Of a DNA stretch of 64,000 bases, positions 24,932 through 33,344 are shown piece by piece. The translations under genes were made by a program, and so were the position numbers. This DNA comes from Spirosoma sp. 48-14 (GTDB taxonomy: Bacteria; Bacteroidota; Bacteroidia; Cytophagales; Spirosomataceae), in contig NZ_MKUD01000006.1 of assembly GCF_001898575.1 (NCBI RefSeq), forward strand, positions 194,067 through 258,066. The letters run 5' to 3'. The notes under the pieces were generated by a model that saw nothing but the letters and a program-made list of their open reading frames with translations, was not told where the DNA came from and made no database searches. Numbering within the stretch: position 1 is the stretch's first letter; each line of letters opens with the position of its first letter.

Positions 24932-26245
24932 ATGACCGACGAATCACAGGGACTTAAAAAAGTATTAAAACCCATTCATTTGTGGGCTATAGGGGTTGGC
25001 CTGGTAATTTCGGGCGAATATTTTGGCTGGAACTATGGCTGGGGCGTAGCTGGAACCGTTGGGCTGCTGATTGCTACTCTGTTGATCACGGTTCTGTATT
25101 TTACCTTTATTTTCAGCTTTACCGAACTTACCACAGCGATTCCGAATGCCGGTGGGCCGTTTGCCTATGCGCTGCAAGCCTTTGGCCCCTGGGGGGCATT
25201 GATAGCAGGCTACGCTACCCTGATTGAATTTTTGTTTGCAACGCCTGCCATTGCCCTGGCGCTGGGCAGTTATATTCATTTCCTGTATCCAGCCGTTCCT
25301 GTACTGGCAGCGTCGATCAGTGCGTATATTCTGTTTACGATCATCAATTTGCTGGGTATTCAGGAAGCGGCCTGGTTTTCGCTGATTATGACCCTGCTCG
25401 CCATTGTTGAGTTGCTGGTGTTTATTGGGGTTGTAGCTCCCGATTTTAAACTGGCTACGTTTCTGCATAACCCAATGCCGTTTGGCTGGGGTGGAGTGTT
25501 TGCTGCCCTGCCATTTGCTATCTGGCTCTACGTGTGTCTGGAAGGCATCGCTATGGTGGCCGAAGAAGTTCGTGATGAGAAGAATGCCATTGCCAAAGGC
25601 TACATTTCGGCGTTGCTTACGTTGACCGTGCTGGCGCTGGCTGTTATGTTCTGCGTAGGGGGTATTGCCGACTGGGAAAAACTCGATCATCTCGACTACC
25701 CGTTGCCCGAATCGATTGCCCTGGTGGTTGGCCGCGATAATCCACTAACGAAAGCGTTTGCCAGTGTCGGCCTGTTTGGCTTGATTGCTTCGTTTCATGG
25801 CATCATTATCAGTTACTCCCGGCAGATTTTTGCATTGGCGCGCAGTGGCTATTTGCCCGGTGTACTCGCCAGCGTTAGCAAGACACGCCAGGTGCCCTAT
25901 TGGGCTTTATTGCTGGGGGCGGTACTGGGTATTCTTGCGCTGTGTTTGTTGGATACCAGCAACTTGGTGGTCTTGTCGACGATTGGTGCCGTAGTGGTTT
26001 ATATAATTAGTATGCTGGCTTTGTTTACATTACGACAGAGCCAGCCAACCCTGAATCGACCATTTAAAGCACCGTTTTACCCCGTCTTTCCGGCATTGGC
26101 TCTCCTACTGGCCGTTGTGGCATTAGCCGCTATGATTTACTTTTATAGTCGGTTGAGCCTGTTATTTTTTATTGGTTTGATGATTGTCGGCGGTTTGTTT
26201 TATGCGTCTAGCCTGTATCGGTTGAAAACTTCCGGGAGGGTTTAA
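24932..26245 (+). CDS. APC-family permease, probable ethanolamine permease
   Basis: A 437-residue protein with about twelve membrane helices. It begins with the APC signature LWAIGVGLVISGEYFGWNYGWGVAG, which is close to ethanolamine permeases of the EutP/Eat type. Later blocks include NAGGPFAYA, FALPFAIW-like ALPFAIWLYVCLEGIAMVAEEVRD and FHGIIISYSRQIFALARSGYLP. The position directly before eutB and eutC supports ethanolamine uptake. The gene begins 18 bases after a 34-bp palindrome. Confidence 0.85.
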   Translation: MTDESQGLKKVLKPIHLWAIGVGLVISGEYFGWNYGWGVAGTVGLLIATLLITVLYFTFIFSFTELTTAIPNAGGPFAYALQAFGPWGALIAGYATLIEFLFATPAIALALGSYIHFLYPAVPVLAASISAYILFTIINLLGIQEAAWFSLIMTLLAIVELLVFIGVVAPDFKLATFLHNPMPFGWGGVFAALPFAIWLYVCLEGIAMVAEEVRDEKNAIAKGYISALLTLTVLALAVMFCVGGIADWEKLDHLDYPLPESIALVVGRDNPLTKAFASVGLFGLIASFHGIIISYSRQIFALARSGYLPGVLASVSKTRQVPYWALLLGAVLGILALCLLDTSNLVVLSTIGAVVVYIISMLALFTLRQSQPTLNRPFKAPFYPVFPALALLLAVVALAAMIYFYSRLSLLFFIGLMIVGGLFYASSLYRLKTSGRV

Positions 26246-26250
26246 GCACC

Positions 26251-26324
26251 TTGTCATTGCTAGTCATTGGGTACTCATTCTTGGCCATGCAAAACCAATG
26301 GCTGTCAGTGAGGCAAAATGACAA
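26251..26324. repeat. Imperfect inverted repeat before eutB
   Basis: TTGTCATT...CATTGG (26251-26270) pairs imperfectly with CCAATGGCTGTCAG...AATGACAA (26295-26324). It may be a decayed member of the hairpin family, since GGCTGTCAG resembles the core, or a leader hairpin of eutB. Confidence 0.4.
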
Positions 26325-26352
26325 CCACTGACCATAGAATGACGATTTGTTT

Positions 26353-27732
26353 ATGACCTATTCGTGTACCATTCGAGGGTTTACGTACCGATTTGACAGC
26401 TTACGCGAACTACTGGCAAAAGCAAGCCCAGTACGCTCGGGTGATGCATTGGCGGGACTGGTAGCCGATAGTTACGAGGAACGGGTAGCGGCTCAGATTG
26501 CCCTGGCCGATGTTCCGCTGACGGTATTTCTGAATGAGGCTGTCATTCCCTATGAAACCGATGAAGTTACCCGCCTGATTGTTGATACACACCATACAGC
26601 TGCTTTTACCCCGATCAGCCATCTGACCGTGGGCGGCCTGCGCGATTGGCTACTAAGTGATGAGGCTGATACGGTTACCTTACAGCAACTAGCCCCCGGA
26701 CTTACCCCCGAAATGGTGGCTGCGGTCTCGAAACTGATGCGGAATCAGGACTTGATACTGGTGGCTCAAAAGTGTGAGGTGGTCACCCGGTTTCGGAATA
26801 CGCAGGGGCTTCGTGGGCATATGGCCGTTCGGCTGCAACCCAACCATCCTACCGACGATGCCAAAGGCATAGCGGCTAGCATGATCGATGGACTGCTGTA
26901 TGGGAGTGGCGATGCTATGATCGGGATCAATCCGGCCACCGATAGCCCGGCTGCTACGTCCCGCTTACTTTTTATGCTGGATGAACTGCGTGAGCGATTT
27001 GCCATACCTACGCAAAGCTGCGTACTTAGCCACGTAACAACGACCCTGCAACTGATTGAACAGCGGGTGCCCGTCGATCTGGTGTTTCAATCCATTGCCG
27101 GAACCGAAAAGGCCAATGCCAGCTTTGGAATCAATCTGTCATTGCTTCAGGAAGCCTATGAAGCGGGCTTATCTCTACAACGAGGAACGCTCGGAAGTAA
27201 TCTGATGTACTTCGAAACGGGGCAGGGGAGCGCGTTATCGTCCAATGCGCATCTTGGGGTCGATCAGCAAACCTGCGAAGTACGGGCCTATGCCGTTGCG
27301 CGGGCGTATCAACCTTTTCTGGTCAATTCGGTGGTCGGCTTTATTGGTCCCGAATACCTTTTTGACGGGAAACAGATCATTCGGGCGGGGCTGGAAGACC
27401 ATTTTTGCGCCAAACTGATGGGATTGCCGATGGGTATGGATATTTGCTATACCAATCACGCCCAAGCCGATCAGGACGATATGGATACATTGCTGACTCT
27501 GCTGGGTGTCGCGGGGGTTAATTTCATTATGGGCATTCCCGGTGCCGACGATATAATGCTAAACTACCAGTCCACTTCCTTTCATGATGCGCTGTATGTG
27601 CGTCGGGTATTGGGGCTTCGGCCAGCGCCGGAATTCGAAGATTGGCTATTGCGACAGGGTATTATGGACCAGCAGGGCAACCGGCTGTCGAGTCAGGCAC
27701 AAAAACAGCTTTACGCAGCATTGGTAGGCTGA
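26353..27732 (+). CDS. eutB: Ethanolamine ammonia-lyase large subunit
   Basis: A 459-residue TIM-barrel subunit that, with EutC and adenosylcobalamin, converts ethanolamine to acetaldehyde and ammonia. Recognisable blocks are ADVPLTVFLNEAVIPYETDEVTR, FRNTQGLRGHMAVRLQPNHP, DGLLYGSGDAMIGINPATD and GIPGADDIMLNYQSTSFHD. The length is normal for EutB (about 453-460). An ATG at 26353 is preferred to a TTG six bases earlier. No microcompartment shell genes or EutA reactivase are nearby, so this is a free-standing EAL system that needs vitamin B12. Confidence 0.96.
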   Translation: MTYSCTIRGFTYRFDSLRELLAKASPVRSGDALAGLVADSYEERVAAQIALADVPLTVFLNEAVIPYETDEVTRLIVDTHHTAAFTPISHLTVGGLRDWLLSDEADTVTLQQLAPGLTPEMVAAVSKLMRNQDLILVAQKCEVVTRFRNTQGLRGHMAVRLQPNHPTDDAKGIAASMIDGLLYGSGDAMIGINPATDSPAATSRLLFMLDELRERFAIPTQSCVLSHVTTTLQLIEQRVPVDLVFQSIAGTEKANASFGINLSLLQEAYEAGLSLQRGTLGSNLMYFETGQGSALSSNAHLGVDQQTCEVRAYAVARAYQPFLVNSVVGFIGPEYLFDGKQIIRAGLEDHFCAKLMGLPMGMDICYTNHAQADQDDMDTLLTLLGVAGVNFIMGIPGADDIMLNYQSTSFHDALYVRRVLGLRPAPEFEDWLLRQGIMDQQGNRLSSQAQKQLYAALVG

Positions 27733-27743
27733 GCGCAACGAAC

Positions 27744-28514
27744 ATGAATGAGATTAGAAAAGCAGGAGTCGAACCCGATGAGTGGCAATCGTTGAAAGCC
27801 TACACCAATGCGCGCATTGCGTTGGGCAGAACGGGTGTTTCGGTTCCCCTTCGTGAAGCCCTACAGTTCAAACTGGCCCATGCTCATGCTAAAGATGCGG
27901 TGTATTCAGCACTGGATATGACTGACTTGCAAAATCAACTGGCGGCATGTGGATTGCCGGTTTACTGCGTTCGGAGTCGGGCCATTCACCGGGACATGTA
28001 TCTTCAACGCCCTGACCTGGGCCGATTGCTGGACGAACGCTCGGCCGAACAGCTTCAACAGATCGATAGTCCAGCGGCTGACATCTGTATTATTGTAGCG
28101 GATGGTCTTTCGGCAACGGCTATTACGCAAAACGCCATTCAGGTTGTAAGTGGCTTAGTTGAAAAGGTGCAACAGACTGGATTTTCGCTAGCTCCGATCG
28201 TGTTGGTCGAACAGGGGCGGGTGGCTATAATGGATGCCATCGGGAGTTTACTCAATGCTCGTTTGGCGATTATTCTGATTGGTGAACGGCCAGGGCTAAG
28301 CTCGTTCGATAGCATGGGCGCTTATATTACCTACGCTCCCCGGCCGGGCCTGACCGATGAAAGCCGAAACTGTATCTCCAACATCCGTGAGCAGGGGTTA
28401 GCGCCCGTTTTGGCCGTCGATAATATCATGGACCTGATTCGATCGGCATTTCGGTTCCAACTGACAGGCGTTCAGCTAAAAGCAGATAGTAACGCGGACC
28501 TCCTCTCTGCCTAG
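27744..28514 (+). CDS. eutC: Ethanolamine ammonia-lyase small subunit
   Basis: A 256-residue partner of EutB that helps bind adenosylcobalamin. Typical blocks are ARIALGRTGVSVPLREAL, FKLAHAHAKDAVY, RPDLGRLLDERS, DICIIVADGLSATAI and GERPGLSSFDSMGAYITYAPRPG. The ATG is 11 bases after the eutB stop, so the two form an operon. The protein is a little shorter than enteric EutC (about 295), which has an N-terminal targeting extension for microcompartments. Its absence fits the lack of shell genes. Confidence 0.95.
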   Translation: MNEIRKAGVEPDEWQSLKAYTNARIALGRTGVSVPLREALQFKLAHAHAKDAVYSALDMTDLQNQLAACGLPVYCVRSRAIHRDMYLQRPDLGRLLDERSAEQLQQIDSPAADICIIVADGLSATAITQNAIQVVSGLVEKVQQTGFSLAPIVLVEQGRVAIMDAIGSLLNARLAIILIGERPGLSSFDSMGAYITYAPRPGLTDESRNCISNIREQGLAPVLAVDNIMDLIRSAFRFQLTGVQLKADSNADLLSA

Positions 28515-28574
28515 TTTCAAGCGAAGTTCTTCGAAATAAACAATCTCAGGAGCAATTTCTGTTTATCTGCGTTA

Positions 28575-28582
28575 TACTTTTG
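28575..28582 (+). promoter_or_regulatory. Promoter -7 element TACTTTTG of the Smr gene
   Basis: An exact match to TAnnTTTG, 65 bases before the ATG at 28648, in the gap after eutC. It shows that the next gene has its own promoter. Confidence 0.55.
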
Positions 28583-28647
28583 AAGCCACAAGGTCGTAGG
28601 CTTTGGGACCACTGAATGCTTATGACGACTAACAACGAGCGATAATC

Positions 28648-29673
28648 ATGAATATAGGAGATAAAGTCCGGTTGCTCCGGGCAAAAGAACAGGGCGTTGT
28701 ATCGCGGTTTTTACCAGGCGATATGATTGAGATCGAGATTGAAGATGGCTTTCGGATTCCGGTGATGCGTTCGGAACTGGTACTGGTTTCGCCCCTGGAG
28801 GCCGAACGTCTTCTGAAAGCGAATCCGTACGATCCTCAGAAAACCATAGCCCCTGCTGCACCCACCATTCTGGCCAACCAGGGGATTTATCTCGCATTCA
28901 TTCCCGTCAACGATCGTGAGTATACACTGCACCTGATCAATAATACCGATTGGGAATTTCCGTACCTGATCGGCGAAGAGACGGCGGCTGCGGGGGGAGG
29001 GGTTCAGTTTCGGGGTTTGCAGAGCGGGGTTCTGAAACCTAAATCGCAGCAGAAAATGAATGATCTCTATGCCCACGCCCAGTTTGATGCCTGGCCAACT
29101 TTTGTGGTGCAGGGACTCTGGTTTCGGGTGGGAAAGACGTCGTTGCGCCAGCCATTTATGAAACGCTTTAAGGCAAGGGCGGCTACTCTTTTTAAAGAGA
29201 AAGTAAAGACACCTATTCTGAATCAACCCGGTTTCCTGACTCAACTGGATGCCGATACAGCTGAACCCGCACCGCCTGTAAGCGCAGCCAGTAACCGGCC
29301 TCCACAACTCAAAACGATTCGGCCCGACGAACTGAAAGCGGAGATGCTGAAGCCCAAAGCGGAGCAAACCAGCGTCTCGATTGAACGTCCTACATCCGTC
29401 GTGGACTTACATGCCGAAGCGCTTCTCCCCAAAGGAACGGGCAATCGTACCCCCGCCGATTTGTTGAAGCTGCAACTGGAAACCTTCGACAAAGCGCTCG
29501 AAAACGCTATTGCCAGTGGCATGAGCGAGATTACGTTTATTCACGGTGTAGGAAGTGGTGCATTGCGAACCGAACTGCACAAGCGATTGGGCAAGCATCC
29601 GAACGTCCGATTTTTTGAAGACGCTCAAAAGCAGAAGTTTGGCTATGGAGCCACGAAGGTGACGATTAAATGA
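28648..29673 (+). CDS. DUF2027 and Smr domain protein
   Basis: A 341-residue protein with an N-terminal DUF2027-type region (IGDKVRLLRAKEQGVVSRFLPGDMIEIEIEDGFRIPV) and a middle beta-rich domain. A C-terminal Smr domain (about residue 255 on) has VDLHAEAL and ITFIHGVGSGALRTELHKRL. Smr domains nick or bind branched DNA or act on RNA. The two-domain form is typical of Bacteroidota, and its cellular role is not settled. The stop codon is next to a 26-bp inverted repeat shared with the convergent trpB2 gene. Confidence 0.85.
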   Translation: MNIGDKVRLLRAKEQGVVSRFLPGDMIEIEIEDGFRIPVMRSELVLVSPLEAERLLKANPYDPQKTIAPAAPTILANQGIYLAFIPVNDREYTLHLINNTDWEFPYLIGEETAAAGGGVQFRGLQSGVLKPKSQQKMNDLYAHAQFDAWPTFVVQGLWFRVGKTSLRQPFMKRFKARAATLFKEKVKTPILNQPGFLTQLDADTAEPAPPVSAASNRPPQLKTIRPDELKAEMLKPKAEQTSVSIERPTSVVDLHAEALLPKGTGNRTPADLLKLQLETFDKALENAIASGMSEITFIHGVGSGALRTELHKRLGKHPNVRFFEDAQKQKFGYGATKVTIK

Positions 29674-29682
29674 ATAATGAAT

Positions 29683-29746
29683 AATGGGTAATGAACAATG
29701 AATAATGATCGACGGCAGCCTCATTATTCATTGTTCATTACCCATT
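29683..29746. repeat. Perfect 26-bp inverted repeat between convergent genes
   Basis: Arms 29683-29708 and 29721-29746 are perfect and AT-rich, built from AATGAATAATG-type repeats. The 12-base loop TCGACGGCAGCC contains a degenerate form of the GCGTCAGC core. A T-run follows on the plus strand, so it can terminate the Smr transcript. Confidence 0.85.
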
Positions 29747-29763
29747 TTTTCATTCTCATAGAG

Positions 29764-31131
29764 TTAGCTAATAATCGGTGTATCCAGTTCGGCCAGCGAT
29801 GCCTGAATTTCTTCGGACGTTACCTCATGTTCGACCAGTTTGCCCGTGAGGTATTGCTCGTAGGCGCTCATATCGAAATGGCCGTGACCGCATAGGTTGA
29901 ACAGGATAGTTTTGCTTTTGCCTTCTTCTTTTGCTTTTCGGGCTTCCTGCATCACCGTCGCAATGGCATGGGTTGCTTCTGGGGCCGGAATGATGCCTTC
30001 GGCTCGGGCAAATTGAACCCCCGCTTCGAAGCATTCCAGTTGCTTGTATGCCTGGGCTTCGATCAGCCCGTCTTTTAATAACTGACTGACAATGGCCCCA
30101 GCACCATGATACCGTAAACCACCGGCATGAATGGGAGCCGGAATAAAGTTATGCCCCAGCGTGTACATGGGAATCAGTGGCGTCATACCGATGGTATCGC
30201 CCAGATCGTACCGGAACACACCTCGTGTCAGTTTGGGGCAGGAAGCTGGCTCGGCCGCAATACATCGAATCTGTTTGCCTTCGGTCAGGTTGTACCGGAG
30301 GAATGGGAACGAAATACCGGCAAAGTTTGATCCACCGCCAAACGGTGCCACCACAATATCCGGGAAGTCGCCCGCCATTTCGAGTTGTTTGATGGCTTCC
30401 AGGCCAATGACCGTTTGATGCATCAATACGTGGTTCAGTACCGAGCCGAGCGCATACTTGGTCTGTTCGTCCTGCATAGCGAGTTCCACCGCTTCTGAAA
30501 TGGCAATGCCCAGGCTACCCGGCGAATTGGGGTCCTGTGCCAGAATCTGACGTCCGGCGGCTGTCCGTTCCGATGGCGACGGATACACGGTAGCCCCCCA
30601 GGTATTCATCATGATTTTTCGGTATGGCTTACCATCGTAGCTGGCCCGGACCATGTATACCTCGCAGTCGATGCCAAATAACTGGCAGGCAAAGCTTAAC
30701 GCACTACCCCATTGACCGGCACCGGTCTCGGTGGTGATCCGTTTAACCCCAGCCTGCTTATTGTAAAAGGCCTGTGGCACTGCCGTATTGGGCTTATGTG
30801 ACCCTGCCGGACTGACACCTTCGTATTTGTAGTAAATCTTGGCGGGGGTGTCCAGCAGCTTTTCCAGACCATACGCGCGAAACAAAGGAGTGGGCCGCCA
30901 GATTTTATACACATCGCGGACCTCTTCGGGAATGGGTACCCAGGTATCAGTCGTCACTTCCTGCTTGATCAGCTCCATTGGAAACAGCGGAGCCAGCATG
31001 TCGGGTCCTATGGGTTCGTGCGTACCCGGATGAAGCGGTGGAAGTGGCTTATTGGGCATGTCGGCCACAATGTTGTACCAATTTTCGGGGATGTCTGTTT
31101 CCGATAGACTGATTTTTTTGATCTGTGTCAT
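29764..31131 (-). CDS. TrpB2-type tryptophan synthase beta chain-like enzyme
   Basis: A 455-residue PLP enzyme of the TrpB2 group. The PLP lysine lies in SPAGSHKPNTA, followed by TETGAGQWGSALSFACQLFG, the phosphate-binding GGGSNFAG and FNLCGHGHFDM near the end. TrpB2 enzymes join indole and serine, often without TrpA. No other trp genes are near, which fits an indole-salvage role. The ATG at 31131 is preferred over a TTG two codons upstream. Confidence 0.9.
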   Translation of the reverse strand: MTQIKKISLSETDIPENWYNIVADMPNKPLPPLHPGTHEPIGPDMLAPLFPMELIKQEVTTDTWVPIPEEVRDVYKIWRPTPLFRAYGLEKLLDTPAKIYYKYEGVSPAGSHKPNTAVPQAFYNKQAGVKRITTETGAGQWGSALSFACQLFGIDCEVYMVRASYDGKPYRKIMMNTWGATVYPSPSERTAAGRQILAQDPNSPGSLGIAISEAVELAMQDEQTKYALGSVLNHVLMHQTVIGLEAIKQLEMAGDFPDIVVAPFGGGSNFAGISFPFLRYNLTEGKQIRCIAAEPASCPKLTRGVFRYDLGDTIGMTPLIPMYTLGHNFIPAPIHAGGLRYHGAGAIVSQLLKDGLIEAQAYKQLECFEAGVQFARAEGIIPAPEATHAIATVMQEARKAKEEGKSKTILFNLCGHGHFDMSAYEQYLTGKLVEHEVTSEEIQASLAELDTPIIS

Positions 31132-31270
31132 AATCAATGAGGTGCTCTGACGAGCTGGGTGTTAGGTAAGAACAAATAGGCTAATGCGCAGATTGGCTAT
31201 CAATAAACGGAGAATAAACGATAAAAAGCAACCAATTCATGTAATTTAGCTCCTAAATCTGCCACTCGTT

Positions 31271-32689
31271 ATGCATGGTAAGTATGTGACTCGTCTGGTC
31301 ATTATCGGACTATTGGTCAGTACCCTTAGTTGCCAGACTTCTCAAAAACGTCTTAATCCGAAAGCTCCTAAAGAAGCTTATAACACCACCGAAATGGAAG
31401 TCCGAAATGAACGATTTTTATCCACGGTTCATGTTCCTGTATCCATTGCCCTCAGCGATGTAGAACGGCAGGTCAATGCTCAGGTCAATGGATTGATTTA
31501 TGAGGACAATAGCCTGGATGATAACAACAACGACCAGTTCATGACTAAAGTCTGGAAACGGGGAACCATTATGGTGTCGGCACAGGACAGCCTGTTTCAG
31601 TTTACGGTCCCGTTGCGAATCTGGGCTAAAGCAGGCGTTTCTGTTCTGGGGTTCATGCAGTATAAAGAAACTGAGTTCGAAATTGACCTACGCTTCAAAT
31701 CCAAATTTGATCTCGATCCCGACTGGTCGGTGCATACCCAGACTCAGGCCGATGGCTACGGCTGGGTTCGTAAGCCAACGGTGAGCGTAGTAGGAGTGAA
31801 TATTCCTATTACCAACATTGTTGCCCGGCTTATCGATAAAAACCTGGGAACCATCTCCAAAACGCTCGATCAGCAGATTCGCCGAAATATTGATCTGCGG
31901 GCTCCCGTTCTGAAAGCCTGGAACACCCTTCGCGAACCATACCTGATTTCCGAAAAGTACCGGACCTATTTGCAGGTGGTACCCAAGCGTGTGCTCATTA
32001 CCCCGTTGCGGTTCGAAGGGCGGCTCATTCGGTCAACCATCGGTATTGAAGGGTACACATTAACCACTACAGGAGCAAAACCCGATGTACGTCCGGCCGT
32101 ATCGTTGCCAAACCTGACGGTGGTATCGGAGGTGAAGGACGATTTTCAGATTGGCCTACTAAGTGAAGCCAGCTACCCTGAGGTAGCCCGGATTGCCGCC
32201 GACGAATTTGTCGGAAAGTCGTTTTCGTTCAGCAATGACCGCTACCACATTACCATTACTGGTATGGATTTGTATGGGCAAAACGAACACCTCATCATCA
32301 AAGCAGGAATTAAAGGAACCTTGAACGGTGATATATACCTTCGGGGAAAGCCGTATTATGACCCAAAAGATCAGACGATTTCGCTGAGAGATCTTCAGTA
32401 CGACCTTGATACTAAAAACATACTGGCCCAGTCGGCAAGTTGGTTATTGAAAGGAACCTTTGCCCGAACGCTCGAAAAGCAATTGACTATTCCGGTTGGT
32501 TCACAATTGGCCGATATGCAGAAACTGCTGCAACGGCAGCTTACCAACAATCAGTTGGCTAAGGGCGTCGTGATGAATGGGCATATCGATGAAATTAAAC
32601 CCGATCAGGTGTATCTGACGCCCACGGCGATGCTGGCGGTCGTTAATGCCAGAGGGCGAATCGATATTAAAGTAGATGGTTTGCAGTAG
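31271..32689 (+). CDS. DUF4403 family lipoprotein
   Basis: A 472-residue protein with a lipoprotein signal peptide (lipobox STLSC, Cys at residue 21). The body is the DUF4403 pattern of paired beta domains: VHVPVSIALSDVERQVNAQVNGLIYED near the start, KPTVSVVGVNIPITNIVARLIDKNL in the middle, and VYLTPTAMLAVVNARGRIDIKV at the end. The fold may bind lipids, like related SRPBCC or TULIP proteins; the function is unknown. A strong terminator follows. Confidence 0.8.
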   Translation: MHGKYVTRLVIIGLLVSTLSCQTSQKRLNPKAPKEAYNTTEMEVRNERFLSTVHVPVSIALSDVERQVNAQVNGLIYEDNSLDDNNNDQFMTKVWKRGTIMVSAQDSLFQFTVPLRIWAKAGVSVLGFMQYKETEFEIDLRFKSKFDLDPDWSVHTQTQADGYGWVRKPTVSVVGVNIPITNIVARLIDKNLGTISKTLDQQIRRNIDLRAPVLKAWNTLREPYLISEKYRTYLQVVPKRVLITPLRFEGRLIRSTIGIEGYTLTTTGAKPDVRPAVSLPNLTVVSEVKDDFQIGLLSEASYPEVARIAADEFVGKSFSFSNDRYHITITGMDLYGQNEHLIIKAGIKGTLNGDIYLRGKPYYDPKDQTISLRDLQYDLDTKNILAQSASWLLKGTFARTLEKQLTIPVGSQLADMQKLLQRQLTNNQLAKGVVMNGHIDEIKPDQVYLTPTAMLAVVNARGRIDIKVDGLQ

Positions 32690-32740
32690 TCGTTCATACG
32701 GCAAACGCTAGTCGTTCGATTCTGACACGAATAGGTTAAG

Positions 32741-32782
32741 AAGGCCTTCCCTGACTGGCGAAAAGGGAAGGCCTTTCTTTTT
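32741..32782 (+). terminator. Rho-independent terminator
   Basis: A perfect 12-base stem AAGGCCTTCCCT (32741-32752) with 32764-32775, followed by TCTTTTTG. Confidence 0.85.
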
Positions 32783-33271
32783 GTCAGAAAATGATCGTAT
32801 CGGGAAATTAGATTATCTATATATACTTAAGTAGTTAAAAACTGAAATTTTACTGGATAAGTATCTTTTATGTAAATATATAATACTAATACTTTGACAG
32901 TGTATAATTTTATGTTTTGTATATGTGCTAATGGATAAAATTAAAAGTTAAATTATAATTAAAATTCAATTTATTATTTGGTTTGGTATATAGAATTAGT
33001 AATTGATAGGTAATAATACTCAATAATTCTGTGAATTTATCGCTGATATAACTAGGTAAAAAATATAATTTTTCCTTCAAAAAATTATCTATAGGTGGTA
33101 ATACTAGATTAAGTCAATATTCTGATTTATATGATTTAGATAATAAAAAGTTTAATAATATTTATTTTTAATCTAATTTTTATATTTATTATGAGAAAAA
33201 TAACAGAATTATATTTTGATCATTTTGTCTATTTATACATAAAAGTTTGTATAATTTTTTTAATACGAAAT
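32776..33271. other. Very AT-rich intergenic stretch before susC
   Basis: About 500 bases with clearly lower GC than anything else in the window and no credible open reading frame. It holds many short A/T runs and a promoter at its right end. It may be a binding region for nucleoid proteins or a regulator, or remnant DNA. No RNA structure or palindrome of note was seen in it. Confidence 0.6.
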
Positions 33272-33302
33272 TTTGAACTGAAAAATGCGGAATATACTTT
33301 TG
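33272..33302 (+). promoter_or_regulatory. susC promoter, TTTG-N19-TACTTTTG
   Basis: The -33 TTTG (33272-33275) and -7 TACTTTTG (33295-33302) elements are separated by 19 bases, a textbook Bacteroidota promoter. The expected transcription start is near 33308, 37 bases before the susC ATG. Confidence 0.75.
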
Positions 33303-33344
33303 TAAAAGTGCTTCTTGCTTAACTGACACTAATCGTACTTGTTT

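Noticed and set aside
24965..25690. A 241-codon minus-strand frame opposite the ethanolamine permease
   Set aside because: Its Gln/Arg/Asn-rich composition is what the complement of a membrane-protein gene gives; there is no motif.
26246..26352. Possible cobalamin riboswitch before eutB
   Set aside because: The leader is only about 100 bases and lacks the B12-box sequence; only an imperfect hairpin is seen.
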